Below, one piece after another: positions 52,297-61,282 of a stretch of 64,000 nt of DNA; positions within the stretch are counted from its first letter, which is position 1; every line of letters begins with the position of its first letter. The stretch is from contig JAXLXI010000001.1 in NCBI GenBank assembly GCA_046328035.1, forward strand, positions 372,001 to 436,000, given 5' to 3'. The notes beneath the pieces are model-generated. The model saw nothing but the letters and a program-made list of their open reading frames with translations, was not told where the DNA came from and made no database searches. The stretch is from JBGASG01 sp046328035 (GTDB taxonomy: Bacteria > Cyanobacteriota > Vampirovibrionia > Obscuribacterales > Obscuribacteraceae). The translations under genes were made by a program, and so were the position numbers.

Positions 52297-53805
52297 CTAC
52301 AAGTTGCCCTCCGCTTGTTTTGCCAGCATCGTGAACGGGCGCAGATCGCCCTGTGCGTAGGCGACCGCCAGTATGGCACGCCAGACGCGCACTTCGGCAA
52401 GCGCTTCCTCAACTTCGGCGCGGGCGAGAATTCGCTCGGCTTCGGCGACCTCAACTATGTCGGTGAGACCAAATTTGTAGCGTGCCAGCGCCTTGGTTTC
52501 GTTTTCGCGGGCGGCTTCGACAAGTTTTGGTGTTTCATCCGCAATGCGGCGCGCGCTGTCCAGCAACACGCGTGCCCGTGCATCCTTTTGCAGGAGCATC
52601 TGAATTGCTAGGTCGTAGTTGGCGCGCTGTGCGCGTTCCGCCGCCACCGCCATCTGTTTCTTCGCCTTCACCGAAAAGTAATCCATGACCGGAAAGCTGA
52701 TCGAGACACCAGCCACCCAGTTTGCCGTCTGTGGTATCAGTCCATCAGCTCGCACCCGATTGTCCTGGCGGTCGCCGCTGCCTCGCGACCATACCGCCGA
52801 ATGCAGCCAGATATGCGGATACCACGTGCGATCAAGGACATGCACCTTGGACGTCTCCGTTTTCACCTGCTGGGCATGAAACACTGCCAGAGGATGCAAC
52901 GACGGATCGACTCGCAGCGAGACCACATATGTGTCGGTCGGACGTTTCACCCATGGAGCGCGGTCGACATTAATGAAACGACCGCCCAGTCCCAAGCTCT
53001 CAGCCAGATCGGCGCGCGACAGTTCTGTGTCACGCTGAGCTTCAATGAGCGCAATCTTGGCGAATGAAACATCTGCATCCGCGCGCGCCGAATCGACGCC
53101 CGGGCGCAAACCCTGTGCAACCAGCGTGTGCACGACCAGTTGCCAGGCTTCCATTCGTTTCACAGTCGCCTGCTGGGCGCGAATTACTTCGTTGTTACCC
53201 ACCGTCTGCAGGTAATTCTCGGCAGCGCCGGCAGCCACATCCAGGTCAGTCAAATCCAACGCGGCGCGCGCTTGATTGCGTTCGCTCTGTGCCAGCTGAA
53301 CATTGGCGCGCCTCAATCCAAAGTCGTACGCCAACCACGACAGGTTGGCACCCTGGTTGTTGGCAAAGATACTGTTGAAACTAGAACTATGCGTGGCAAT
53401 CCCAGTCTGCACCGGAATTACATCGGCTGTCTGCGGAAAAATCAAACCAGTGACGTTGTTTTTTGTGCCGCGCAATTCCTGCATCAGAAGGTCAAGCGAA
53501 GGCAAGTAAGCGGTCCGCGCCAGCGTGATGCCTTTCTCCGTTTGCCTGATTCGTGACCGCGCGTAACGCAGACTCGGGAAGTTCTTGCTCGCCGTGTCCA
53601 TCGCCTGGGTCAGCGTGTAGAGTTGCTGCACCGGTGTCGGAGTAAATCCGGTGCCGCTGTCCATGTTTCCTTCAATCTGCAATTGGGCGTGCGCGGGAAT
53701 GAACACGCTGCCTGCCGCCAAAATCAGCAGCACCACGCATGACACCACAAGCGAAATAAATCGCTCGCGCCCAATCTTCCAAGCTAAAAAGGGTCTCCTC
53801 GACAT
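52297..53805 (-). CDS. TolC-family outer-membrane efflux channel
   Basis: A 502-aa protein from ATG 53805, with a signal peptide (FISLVVSCVVLLILAAGSVF, ending AHAQ). Typical OEP features: LTQAMDTASKNFPSLRYARS, long heptad-like helices (AQSERNQARAALDLTDLDVA), WVAGVSISFPVMDYF before the second repeat, and RYKFGLTDIVEVAEAERILA near the end. It forms the exit duct of the RND pump. The frame is open to 53940, but the extra 45 residues do not look natural. It heads the operon; palindrome array C lies about 180 bases upstream. Confidence 0.9.
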   Translation of the reverse strand: MSRRPFLAWKIGRERFISLVVSCVVLLILAAGSVFIPAHAQLQIEGNMDSGTGFTPTPVQQLYTLTQAMDTASKNFPSLRYARSRIRQTEKGITLARTAYLPSLDLLMQELRGTKNNVTGLIFPQTADVIPVQTGIATHSSSFNSIFANNQGANLSWLAYDFGLRRANVQLAQSERNQARAALDLTDLDVAAGAAENYLQTVGNNEVIRAQQATVKRMEAWQLVVHTLVAQGLRPGVDSARADADVSFAKIALIEAQRDTELSRADLAESLGLGGRFINVDRAPWVKRPTDTYVVSLRVDPSLHPLAVFHAQQVKTETSKVHVLDRTWYPHIWLHSAVWSRGSGDRQDNRVRADGLIPQTANWVAGVSISFPVMDYFSVKAKKQMAVAAERAQRANYDLAIQMLLQKDARARVLLDSARRIADETPKLVEAARENETKALARYKFGLTDIVEVAEAERILARAEVEEALAEVRVWRAILAVAYAQGDLRPFTMLAKQAEGNL

Positions 53806-53982
53806 CCTCGTGTTTCGTGCGCGCGCACGCGTCAAAAGATGGTTTGGCGGGAGACAAAACCCGCTCATGATAACGATATCGGCAGATCCCTTGTCAGACA
53901 TTAAACAGATGCAGTGGCTTGGCAAAGTTGGGCGTTGCAAGGTGATACTTAAAGCGACATCCTCCAGTTGTCATCTGAAATC

Positions 53983-54199
53983 CTGAAGTGATATCGCTTC
54001 AGGATCGGCTGTCCCCGGAAGCTGAAGTGATATCGCTTCAGGATCGGCTGTCCCCGAAAGCTTGAAGTGATATCGCTTCAGGATCGGCTGTCCCCGAAAG
54101 CTGGAGTGATATCGCTTTAGGATCGGGCTGTCCCCGAAAGCTGGAGTGATATCGCTTCAGGATCGGCTGTCCCCGAAAGCTGAAGTGATATCACTTTAG
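53983..54199 (+). repeat. Palindrome array C: six tandem 39/40-bp units
   Basis: Units start at 53983, 54022, 54061, 54101, 54141 and 54180. Each is CTGAAGTGATATCGCTTCAG (or a close variant) followed by a constant GATCGGCTGTCCCCGAAAG; the last unit lacks that tail. The linkers are nearly identical, so these are tandem duplications, not CRISPR spacers. On the plus strand every change within the 20-base palindromes keeps pairing as a G.U pair. The array fills the gap between the channel gene and the stop at 54229. Confidence 0.92.
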
Positions 54200-54228
54200 T
54201 TTTCCGGCAGTGGTTGTAATGCGGCGGA

Positions 54229-54876
54229 TCACTTGATATGGGAATTCATGAGGACAAAAAGATCATTGAGGTCTTTTTGATGGACGAGAAAAGTTAATTC
54301 GGTGAAGGTTGAGACCACTTCGACGATGTTGATTTTTCGGACGGCGAGTCCCTGGAGTAGGACGTAGTACATGTTGGGGGTGTTGATGTACTTTTCGCCG
54401 AACTGGACCGTGAGGGCCGCTAGATTTTCCAGAAGCAGTTTTGGTTTTTCTGGTTTGAAGGTGTCTAGCGCTGGTTGGACCAGGCGCATCGGTGCGAATA
54501 TGGAAATTTCTCCGACGCCGTAAGTGATGGTTAGAAAGTCGGCATGAGCAAACTGCTTGTGTGTGTATAGTCGCTGAGCGCGTTGCTTGTTGTCGCTCGT
54601 CTTTGCAAATGTGATTTCAGCCAGATGGGATTTCACCGATAGGCTTTCCAGTCTGACTTTGGGCAGCAGCGGATTCTCGTCGGTCAGGTCCTGAGCCAGG
54701 CGGGACAAAGCCACAACAATGCTGCCTAGTTGCACAGGTTTGTGAGCGCGCCGCTCAACTGCCGGCTGGATGCGCTTGGCGTATGCAGTCAGGTTGAGCA
54801 CTCCGCGAGACAGCGCGGTCAACTCCGGCTCGGACGAGAAAATCACTTCTTTGACGATGGTGCTTACTTTCAGCAT
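54229..54876 (-). CDS. ACT-domain protein, 215 aa
   Basis: Residues 1-80 are helical (PELTALSRGVLNLTAYAKRI). Residues about 165-215 fit an ACT-like fold: MYYVLLQGLAVRKINIVEVV, STFTELTFLVHQKDLNDLF. ACT domains bind amino acids and regulate enzymes; here no catalytic domain is attached, so it may be a stand-alone sensor. Such proteins occur in many bacteria and archaea without known role. It diverges from the acetyltransferase gene across about 125 A/T-rich bases. Confidence 0.65.
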   Translation of the reverse strand: MLKVSTIVKEVIFSSEPELTALSRGVLNLTAYAKRIQPAVERRAHKPVQLGSIVVALSRLAQDLTDENPLLPKVRLESLSVKSHLAEITFAKTSDNKQRAQRLYTHKQFAHADFLTITYGVGEISIFAPMRLVQPALDTFKPEKPKLLLENLAALTVQFGEKYINTPNMYYVLLQGLAVRKINIVEVVSTFTELTFLVHQKDLNDLFVLMNSHIK

Positions 54877-55002
54877 GGAGATGGCTTATATTTGGATGTT
54901 ACAAATATAACAAATTTACCATATATGTATCATTCGCTGGAAAATTTTGCGCGCGCAAAATTTGTCGGTAGCCTGTCTCCTGTGGCTCTCGGAGAACTTC
55001 CC

Positions 55003-55539
55003 ATGCTCACCATCAGACAAGCAGTAGCGGCAGACGCAGAATTGATTCATTTGTTGATCAGCGAATTGGCTCGCTACGAAAAAGAAGAAGCAGCCGTCAA
55101 AGTAAGTGCCGCAGATCTGGCGGAGCAAATGGGTTCTGCGAAGTGCCCGTTCGGATGTTTCATCGCTGAAGCTGACGGTGTTGCCGCTGGCTTCGCGCTC
55201 TACTTCTTTACCTATTCAACCTGGGAAGGCACTCAAACACTCTATTTGGAAGACCTTTTCGTGCGCCCGCAGTTTCGCGGCGAGAAGGTTGGACTCGCTC
55301 TCATGCGAGTATTGGCGTCCCGAGCCGAGCAGCAAAATTGCGCGCGGTTTGAATGGTCGGTTCTCGACTGGAATCAGTTGGCCATCAATTTCTATGACCG
55401 CATCGGCGCAGCGCCGGTCGATGGTTGGACACGCTACCGTATGTCCGGTGAATCCCTGCACTCATTGGCTCGCTCGGACGCTCGCTCAAGACCTTGCGCA
55501 GCAGTAGCAGCAGGAACCGCGCTTAGCGCCACCTCTTGA
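55003..55539 (+). CDS. GNAT family N-acetyltransferase (diamine acetyltransferase-like)
   Basis: A 178-aa enzyme that transfers acetyl from acetyl-CoA to an amine. ATG 55003 follows CGGAGAA and starts MLTIRQAVAADAELIHLLIS. Motif A reads LYLEDLFVRPQFRGEKVGLA (the acetyl-CoA loop, RxxGxG variant RGEKVG), and WSVLDWNQLAINFYDRIGA carries the conserved Tyr. YLEDLFV and the WN(Q)xAIxFY pattern are typical of spermidine/diamine acetyltransferases; the exact substrate is unproven. The last 25 residues are Ala/Ser-rich and not conserved. Confidence 0.88.
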   Translation: MLTIRQAVAADAELIHLLISELARYEKEEAAVKVSAADLAEQMGSAKCPFGCFIAEADGVAAGFALYFFTYSTWEGTQTLYLEDLFVRPQFRGEKVGLALMRVLASRAEQQNCARFEWSVLDWNQLAINFYDRIGAAPVDGWTRYRMSGESLHSLARSDARSRPCAAVAAGTALSATS

Positions 55540-55594
55540 AAACAACACTTTTGTTGATTTGACATAGGAGGCGAGCGACACATCCCACGCCAGG

Positions 55595-57598
55595 CTATTT
55601 GCCTTTGCGCGCCAATTCCTGGAGTTTTGACACGGGCACATCGAACGGGATGATTTCGCCGGGCTTACCACCGGGGGCTTCGATTTCGATATGGACGACT
55701 GGAACGCCTTCGGCGTTCTTCTGCAGTCCCACCGCCTTTGGTGTCACTTTCATATCGCCGAGCAAGCCTTTCAAATTGATCGACATGCCTTGCATGTTGG
55801 TCAGGCGCACGCCGTCTTTGTCGTGCGACAAAGTTGCCGACAGGGCTTTCGACAGATCGATCGATTCGACAGTGGCGCCGGCTTGTTTGATTTCCTGATT
55901 GATTGGAATGTGTTTGTCTTCAGTTCCGTCAAGATTGACGTCGAAGCCGCCCTTAGCATTTTTTGTCAGCGTAATCTGCTTCAGATCGTCCGTCTTCTGG
56001 AACAGCCGCAGCGCGCCCGCGATTTCATGCAGCACGTCGGGATGTTTCATCAGCTGACGCATCGGGCTGCCTTCGGGGAAGTTTTGTTCGCCGAAACGGT
56101 TGCTGCTGTCGCGGAAGCCAAAAATTGCTTTGACGCTGGAGTCGACATCAACGTATGGCGTGCCGTTCTGGTCGCGGCCGATGGTCATGCTGTTGGTGAA
56201 ACTCTCGCGGGTGCGGCGGCGAGTCACACTGCCGCTAAATCCCTGCATATCATCGAGTTTGAAGCCCTCGGGTGTGTGGCTCAAAGTAAAGCTGATATCC
56301 TGTGCGACGTGTGTCGGTCCTGGCCGGAATCCGCGAATGTTGGCATTGATAGCCGGCATCGTCATGCCCTGATCGAAGTGCATAGTGACTTTATGCTTGC
56401 CATTTTCGTTCTTGATCGTTGCCGACACGAGATGATCCATGTTTTTGAGAGCGGCCGACAAGTTCGCGATGGCGTCCGGGTTGTCGCCGATTTTCTGCAA
56501 CACCTTGTCGGCGATTGTCTTGGCTTTGTCACCGGCTTGTTCAAGGGCTGCTTTATCATCCGCAGCTTTTTTCTCGGCAGCCAGTTCGGCCGCTGTCTTA
56601 GGAGGCGGTGCCACCTTCGCCGTGCTGACGACTTTGCCGGTTTCCCCACCGGCATCCATTTGGATTCGCGTTTCTTCAGTCTTGTCGGCGTTCAGCAGGC
56701 GCAGTTGCTGCCCGCCGCTGATGCTGCCGGCGGAGATTCTCGAATCACGCACAACTTGCGTGCCGTCCGGCAATATGACTGTGGTCTGTAATGTGCCACC
56801 ATCAGCAGTGCGCTCGGTCAGTTTGGAATCGAGAACGGTGCCGTCTGCATGTCTGGAGATCAGGCGTCCTTTGTTGGGACCGCTGGCGATCATGGTGCTG
56901 AAAGTGGAGTCGTCGGCAGTGACCTTGCCTCTCCATGAATAGGAATTGGACCCGGCATACATACTCTGCCGTCCCTGAGCATCGTAGCAGGACCAGTTGC
57001 CGAAGCCGTCTTTGTCGACGCCGCCATTGCGAACAAAATGATGGCCGCTGGGCGCGTCGTATGCGATCACACTGCCTTCGGCATCGTACTTGATGTTTTT
57101 ATAGGTGGCGCCTTTCGCGGTGGTAAATTCGGTGACCCGTCCTTTTGCGTCGGCCACATAAGATGCGGTGCCGTCCGCCGGCTTCTCGGGGTGCCGACCT
57201 GGTTCGAGCGGCAATCGTGAGGTTCGCTGCAGCATGTCCTGATAGAGTGCGGCATCCTGGTCGGCGTGTTTGTAGCAGGCGGCCGCGGACTTCACCTTCG
57301 CATCGTCGGCATTCTTCTTGGTGGCGTCGGGGGCCGGTTCGCCTTCCTTTGCTGCATCAGCGCTGGGTGTCAGCCAGGTTGGCACGTCTCGCAAAACGCC
57401 GACGGTCTTTTTGAATCCGCCCAGCAGAGCTGGAACATCAAAAATGCCCCCATCGCCTTCGCCCTGACCGTTTCCGTCGTCGGGCTTCTTGCCGTTGCCG
57501 TCATTGCCGGCGGCGCCGTCGGCGGTGCCAATCGGGGGATCCTGCACGGGGGGAGGCGCTGGTTCCGTTTCTTTCTTAGTAGGAGCGTCTGCTGCCAT
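55595..57598 (-). CDS. Large hypothetical protein with internal repeats, 667 aa
   Basis: From ATG 57598 (MAADAPTKKETEPAPPPVQD); the frame extends to 57697. The first 110 residues are Pro/Gly/Asp-rich. Residues about 140-320 carry repetitive beta segments of the YD/RHS type (NIKYDAEGSVIAYDAPSGHH, WSCYDAQGRQSMYAGSNSYS). A Lys/Ala-rich helix (AAELAAEKKAADDKAALEQA) follows. Two related C-terminal domains have the pattern of an LSHTPEGFKLDDMQGFSG or LSHDKDGVRLTNMQGMSI block. No signal peptide is seen. The function is unknown; the architecture resembles large secreted repeat proteins. Confidence 0.65.
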   Translation of the reverse strand: MAADAPTKKETEPAPPPVQDPPIGTADGAAGNDGNGKKPDDGNGQGEGDGGIFDVPALLGGFKKTVGVLRDVPTWLTPSADAAKEGEPAPDATKKNADDAKVKSAAACYKHADQDAALYQDMLQRTSRLPLEPGRHPEKPADGTASYVADAKGRVTEFTTAKGATYKNIKYDAEGSVIAYDAPSGHHFVRNGGVDKDGFGNWSCYDAQGRQSMYAGSNSYSWRGKVTADDSTFSTMIASGPNKGRLISRHADGTVLDSKLTERTADGGTLQTTVILPDGTQVVRDSRISAGSISGGQQLRLLNADKTEETRIQMDAGGETGKVVSTAKVAPPPKTAAELAAEKKAADDKAALEQAGDKAKTIADKVLQKIGDNPDAIANLSAALKNMDHLVSATIKNENGKHKVTMHFDQGMTMPAINANIRGFRPGPTHVAQDISFTLSHTPEGFKLDDMQGFSGSVTRRRTRESFTNSMTIGRDQNGTPYVDVDSSVKAIFGFRDSSNRFGEQNFPEGSPMRQLMKHPDVLHEIAGALRLFQKTDDLKQITLTKNAKGGFDVNLDGTEDKHIPINQEIKQAGATVESIDLSKALSATLSHDKDGVRLTNMQGMSINLKGLLGDMKVTPKAVGLQKNAEGVPVVHIEIEAPGGKPGEIIPFDVPVSKLQELARKGK

Positions 57599-57814
57599 AG
57601 TTTTGGGGTGGTGGTCAGGGGATAGGAGTTGGGTGCCTTGAGGAGGGTCTATTGTCCGTGGGGAGCGTGCCTCGATGCAGGCGTGCGGTTCGGGCACGCT
57701 GGCAAGCTGTATGTTGTGGGCACCTTAACTCTAGCGGGCGCGGGGCGGCTTGTATCTGTGGAATTGTGCAGAGTGTGCTACTGTCTTAGCCTCGGCAACA
57801 GCAAGGAGACGCCC

Positions 57815-58240
57815 GTGTTTTTCAAGAAGACACTGATAACGGCTGCAGCACTTATTTTGGCAACCAGTTTGCTCACCGCATGCGGCAAGGTCACGCCTCT
57901 GCCCGAAGACAAGAAATCTTTTGCCGGGCGCTGGATTGCTCCCGACAATACATGGATTCAGATCTATCTGGACGGTCACGGCGATTTCAAAACCGGCAAC
58001 TCCAGTGTCACCGGCGGTAATGCCGAGTTCAAAGGCGATCAGTTGATCATCGGTATGGGACCGCTCGAACAGAAGTTCACCATCACCGAAGCACCGAAGC
58101 AGGGACCAGACGGCGCCTGGGTGATGAAACTGGACGGCAACGAATACAAGAAGACCGACCAGCCGGCGCCGACCGACACTGATTCGTCGACTGATACTTC
58201 GTCTTCTTCGTCGTCGTCGACCGATACCAGCAGCAAGTAG
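57815..58240 (+). CDS. Lipoprotein, 141 aa
   Basis: GTG 57815 follows AAGGAG by six bases and starts FFKKTLITAAALILATSLLT with lipobox LLTAC. The mature domain (about 80 residues) is a small beta structure: FAGRWIAPDNTWIQIYLDGH, TGGNAEFKGDQLIIGMG. It ends in a Ser/Thr/Asp-rich low-complexity tail (TDTDSSTDTSSSSSSSTDTS). Function unknown. The frame open from 57629 is non-coding upstream sequence. Confidence 0.75.
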   Translation: MFFKKTLITAAALILATSLLTACGKVTPLPEDKKSFAGRWIAPDNTWIQIYLDGHGDFKTGNSSVTGGNAEFKGDQLIIGMGPLEQKFTITEAPKQGPDGAWVMKLDGNEYKKTDQPAPTDTDSSTDTSSSSSSSTDTSSK

Positions 58241-58249
58241 AGCGATCGG

Positions 58250-59947
58250 CTAAAACTGCATCAGGCTCCACTTGCCTGAGCGGCCGACGCGTTTCATATC
58301 GAGACCGGCGAACCAATCGAGACGCTTCAGCATCTCATCTGCGATGAGCACGTAGTGTTTATCGGCGGGCGCTTCGATAAATGCGTGCACTTGCTCCGGG
58401 GACTGCAGGCGGTGCACGGGGTGGTGCAGGATGTAAGGCATGGTCGGCATCTCCGACATGAGGATGGCAACTTCATTGTTGTCACCTTTTGCCTGTACTA
58501 CCAGCGCATCGAATCCAGACATTCGCTTTTGATAGAAGCCCTTCATGACTTCCGGTACGATCATGCCGTAGGTAAAGAACAAAGTCATCAGCAAGACCAG
58601 CAATGATGCCTCAGCTTTGCGCTTCCAGAGCGCCCAGGCGGATGACGCCGCGAGCAACATGGTGGTTCCATATACGAGGGCGTGCTCAGGCAAAAGCGAA
58701 AAGCCGAAACGATTGAAGATATGATTGACGAACGGTGCTGCACTACAGGCAGCCAGGGTGACGCCGACGGGAACCCAGAGCAGTTCCTGTCTACCCTTAC
58801 GCAGCAACAAGTCGATTTGCACCGCCACCAGTATCGCCAGGGCCGGCGCGGCCGGCAAAATATAAGTCGGCAATTTAGTTTTGATGCAGCAGAAAAGACC
58901 GGTCACCAGTACCAGCCACACCGTCGAGAGGAGCAGCATTCCCCGGGTACCGGTGACTGTAGGTTTCTTGAACGCTCTAATGATGGTCTTGGGTGCACAG
59001 AACGTCAGTGGGCTGAAGGGCAGATAACCAAAAATGAAGACCGGTATGTAGAACCAGAAAGGCATCTGATGGTTGACGGTGCCGGCCATGCGCCCGAAGT
59101 TTTGTTCAAAGAAGAACTTGCGGAAAAACTCACCGTCGGTGACCGAACTGGCGGCGAGGTACCAGGGGAGCGAGAGTAGCACCGTCAGCAGAAGACCGAG
59201 CGGCACGCCCATGCGCCACGAGTCGACGAACACTTGTTTGAGATTGCCGCGCGCGATACGCAAACTGGGAAATAGCGCCAGTACGCTCAGAATCACGGCG
59301 ATCGGACCTTTGCAGAGCACGCCCAGTGCCAGCGACAGGTAACCGAGCATGAGGGTGATTCGCGGACGGCGAGCCACTGATCGCCACAAGGCTAGAATGC
59401 AACCGGTGACCAGTCCGGTGAGCGTCACGTCGGTGAGGCAGACGTGACCGACGATCGACACCAGCGGCAGGCTCATGAAGATCAGCGCTGCCAGGAGTGA
59501 GGCACGCGGGCTGATGAGGCGACGGGTACCGAAGAGGATAATCACACCTGTTGCCACCACCGACAGTGCAGCGGGCAAGCGTCCGGCGAATGTGGTTATG
59601 CCGAAAACTTTGTACGACCCGCAGACCATCCAGAAAAACAGGATTGGCTTGTCGAGCCAGGGCTGATAGTTATTGAGCGGCAGCAAGTATTGCCCCGTCT
59701 CGAGCATTTCCCGTCCTGACTCCAGGAAAAAGCTGTCAGTCGGGTTGAGGGGCGGGCACAGACCCAGTCCCGGCAGGGTTGACAGGAGTCCCAAAACCAG
59801 CACCAGCAGCAGATCACGGCGCAATCGAGTCCGTCTGCACGCAACAGCGCTTGCGGCGTTGTTTCTCTTGGCAATGGTCGTTGTCACGATAATTTCTGAA
59901 TGCTGCTTAAGCTCGCCTGCATGCGAGCGATCGAGTCGAAAATACAC
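58250..59947 (-). CDS. ArnT/PMT-like membrane glycosyltransferase (GT39/GT83 type)
   Basis: A 565-aa protein with about 11 membrane helices that moves a sugar from a polyprenyl-phosphate donor to lipid or protein on the periplasmic side. The first periplasmic loop has PPLNPTDSFFLESGREMLET, where the catalytic acid (usually DExR/D) is a single Asp followed by Ser, and QPWLDKPILFFWM matches the family KPPL block. GVLCKGPIAVILSVLALFPS is also typical. The start is GTG 59947; GTG at 59887 (VTTTIAKRNN) is possible. Its last 130 residues form a soluble cap. Convergent with the lipoprotein gene. Confidence 0.82.
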   Translation of the reverse strand: MYFRLDRSHAGELKQHSEIIVTTTIAKRNNAASAVACRRTRLRRDLLLVLVLGLLSTLPGLGLCPPLNPTDSFFLESGREMLETGQYLLPLNNYQPWLDKPILFFWMVCGSYKVFGITTFAGRLPAALSVVATGVIILFGTRRLISPRASLLAALIFMSLPLVSIVGHVCLTDVTLTGLVTGCILALWRSVARRPRITLMLGYLSLALGVLCKGPIAVILSVLALFPSLRIARGNLKQVFVDSWRMGVPLGLLLTVLLSLPWYLAASSVTDGEFFRKFFFEQNFGRMAGTVNHQMPFWFYIPVFIFGYLPFSPLTFCAPKTIIRAFKKPTVTGTRGMLLLSTVWLVLVTGLFCCIKTKLPTYILPAAPALAILVAVQIDLLLRKGRQELLWVPVGVTLAACSAAPFVNHIFNRFGFSLLPEHALVYGTTMLLAASSAWALWKRKAEASLLVLLMTLFFTYGMIVPEVMKGFYQKRMSGFDALVVQAKGDNNEVAILMSEMPTMPYILHHPVHRLQSPEQVHAFIEAPADKHYVLIADEMLKRLDWFAGLDMKRVGRSGKWSLMQF

Positions 59948-60054
59948 CCATGAGGTCGCCTCTTATAGACACTATTTTTCATGTTGTCATTGACCACATG
60001 AGCGGGTTTTCGGGGAAGAAACGAGCCCGGGCCGCTAGAATATGACAACTCGAT

Positions 60055-61266
60055 ATGCAAACAGCTGTACCTGAGAAACAAGCGGTATCTAAGATTCTCG
60101 CGCCGACTCGTAAGCGGCGTGCGCTCAGCGTGCTGGCTTTCGGAGCGCTGGTGGCTTGCGCGCTGTCCGTATTGCTCTTGCCGTACTGGCACATCGCCGG
60201 GGACAAGCTGCATGTCAGCCTGGGCTGGCAGCCGAAATTCTCAGGGGCGAAGCTTTCCAACTCCGGTGCCACTGACGCAGATCCGCAATCCTGGCGGACG
60301 CAGCTGCGGGCGGAGTTATACAAACTTTTAGGCGTCACTCCGGAGCTTTCTCAACTTAACTACAAAATATTGCGCGACGAAACCGTGGAGACGATGAACT
60401 CCGAAGGCACCCAACTGCGCTATCGCCGCCAGCAATTCGAGATCAGCAGCCGCACACACAAAGAAATCGCCGGTTTTCTGCTCATTCCGCCCTGCCCGTC
60501 GTCAGGGCCGGCTGCCGCCAAAAACGGCAAGCGCCCTTGCGTCATTTGCGTTCCCGGACATGGTCAGGGACTCGATCATGTGGTTGGAATCAATTCAGAT
60601 GGATTGCTTTTTAAACTTTGGGATGGGTCGCCTCGAGACTACGCCCTGTTCTTTGCTAAGCGCGGATATATCGTTTGTGCATTCGAACAGATAGGTATCG
60701 GGCAACGCTGCGAAATGGAAAACGATCGGCGCTTCGAGAAATTCGAATGCTTACTCACCGATGCGCGGCTGCGTTATACCGGCAAGAATACACTCGGTGA
60801 GCGTGTAGAGGATGCACGGCGGGTGGTCAGTTTTGTCGCTGCGCAACCCGAGATTGATCCGACCCGGATCGTCATGATGGGACTTAGTGCCGGCGGTACC
60901 ACAACTTTGTATACGGCGGCTCTGGACCAGCGAGTGAAATGCGCCATCGTAGCCAGCGCATTTGCCGCCCCCAGGGAATCTATATTCAAGAAGGCGCAGT
61001 GTTTGTGCAACTACGTGCCGGGTGTGCACACGACTGCGACGCCATCGGCGGTGGCAGCGCTGATCGCTCCGCGGTTTCTTCTGGTAGAAACAGGATTGCA
61101 GGATCCTTTCTATCCAGCTCAATCGGCGCAACAAGAATTCACCGACTGCCAGGCGATGTTCAAGGCATCAGGAGTCGGGGACAACGTCACGATCGATGTG
61201 CAGAATCACGGGCACCGCCAATTTTACGGTCTGGGAGCCCTCAGGTTTCTTGCCCAGTGGCTCTGA
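60055..61266 (+). CDS. Alpha/beta hydrolase with N-terminal membrane anchor
   Basis: A 403-aa protein. One N-terminal helix (VLAFGALVACALSVLLLPYW) anchors or exports it. The dienelactone-hydrolase/abhydrolase_7-like core has VICVPGHGQGLDHVVG (oxyanion region), the nucleophile elbow MMGLSAGGTTTLYTAALD, an acid in ETGLQDPFYPAQS and the base in VQNHGHRQFYGL. It resembles bacterial acetyl xylan esterase-like hydrolases. The substrate is unknown. It precedes the phosphatase gene by 16 bases. Confidence 0.85.
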   Translation: MQTAVPEKQAVSKILAPTRKRRALSVLAFGALVACALSVLLLPYWHIAGDKLHVSLGWQPKFSGAKLSNSGATDADPQSWRTQLRAELYKLLGVTPELSQLNYKILRDETVETMNSEGTQLRYRRQQFEISSRTHKEIAGFLLIPPCPSSGPAAAKNGKRPCVICVPGHGQGLDHVVGINSDGLLFKLWDGSPRDYALFFAKRGYIVCAFEQIGIGQRCEMENDRRFEKFECLLTDARLRYTGKNTLGERVEDARRVVSFVAAQPEIDPTRIVMMGLSAGGTTTLYTAALDQRVKCAIVASAFAAPRESIFKKAQCLCNYVPGVHTTATPSAVAALIAPRFLLVETGLQDPFYPAQSAQQEFTDCQAMFKASGVGDNVTIDVQNHGHRQFYGLGALRFLAQWL

Positions 61267-61282
61267 TAGACGGTAGACGCCG

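Noticed and set aside
53983..54199. CRISPR-like regular array
   Set aside because: The sequences between the repeated dyads are nearly identical from unit to unit, so there are no unique spacers. No cas gene is in view.
55691..56791. 366-aa frame on the plus strand
   Set aside because: Antisense to the 667-aa repeat protein; Cys/Phe/His-rich composition typical of shadow frames.
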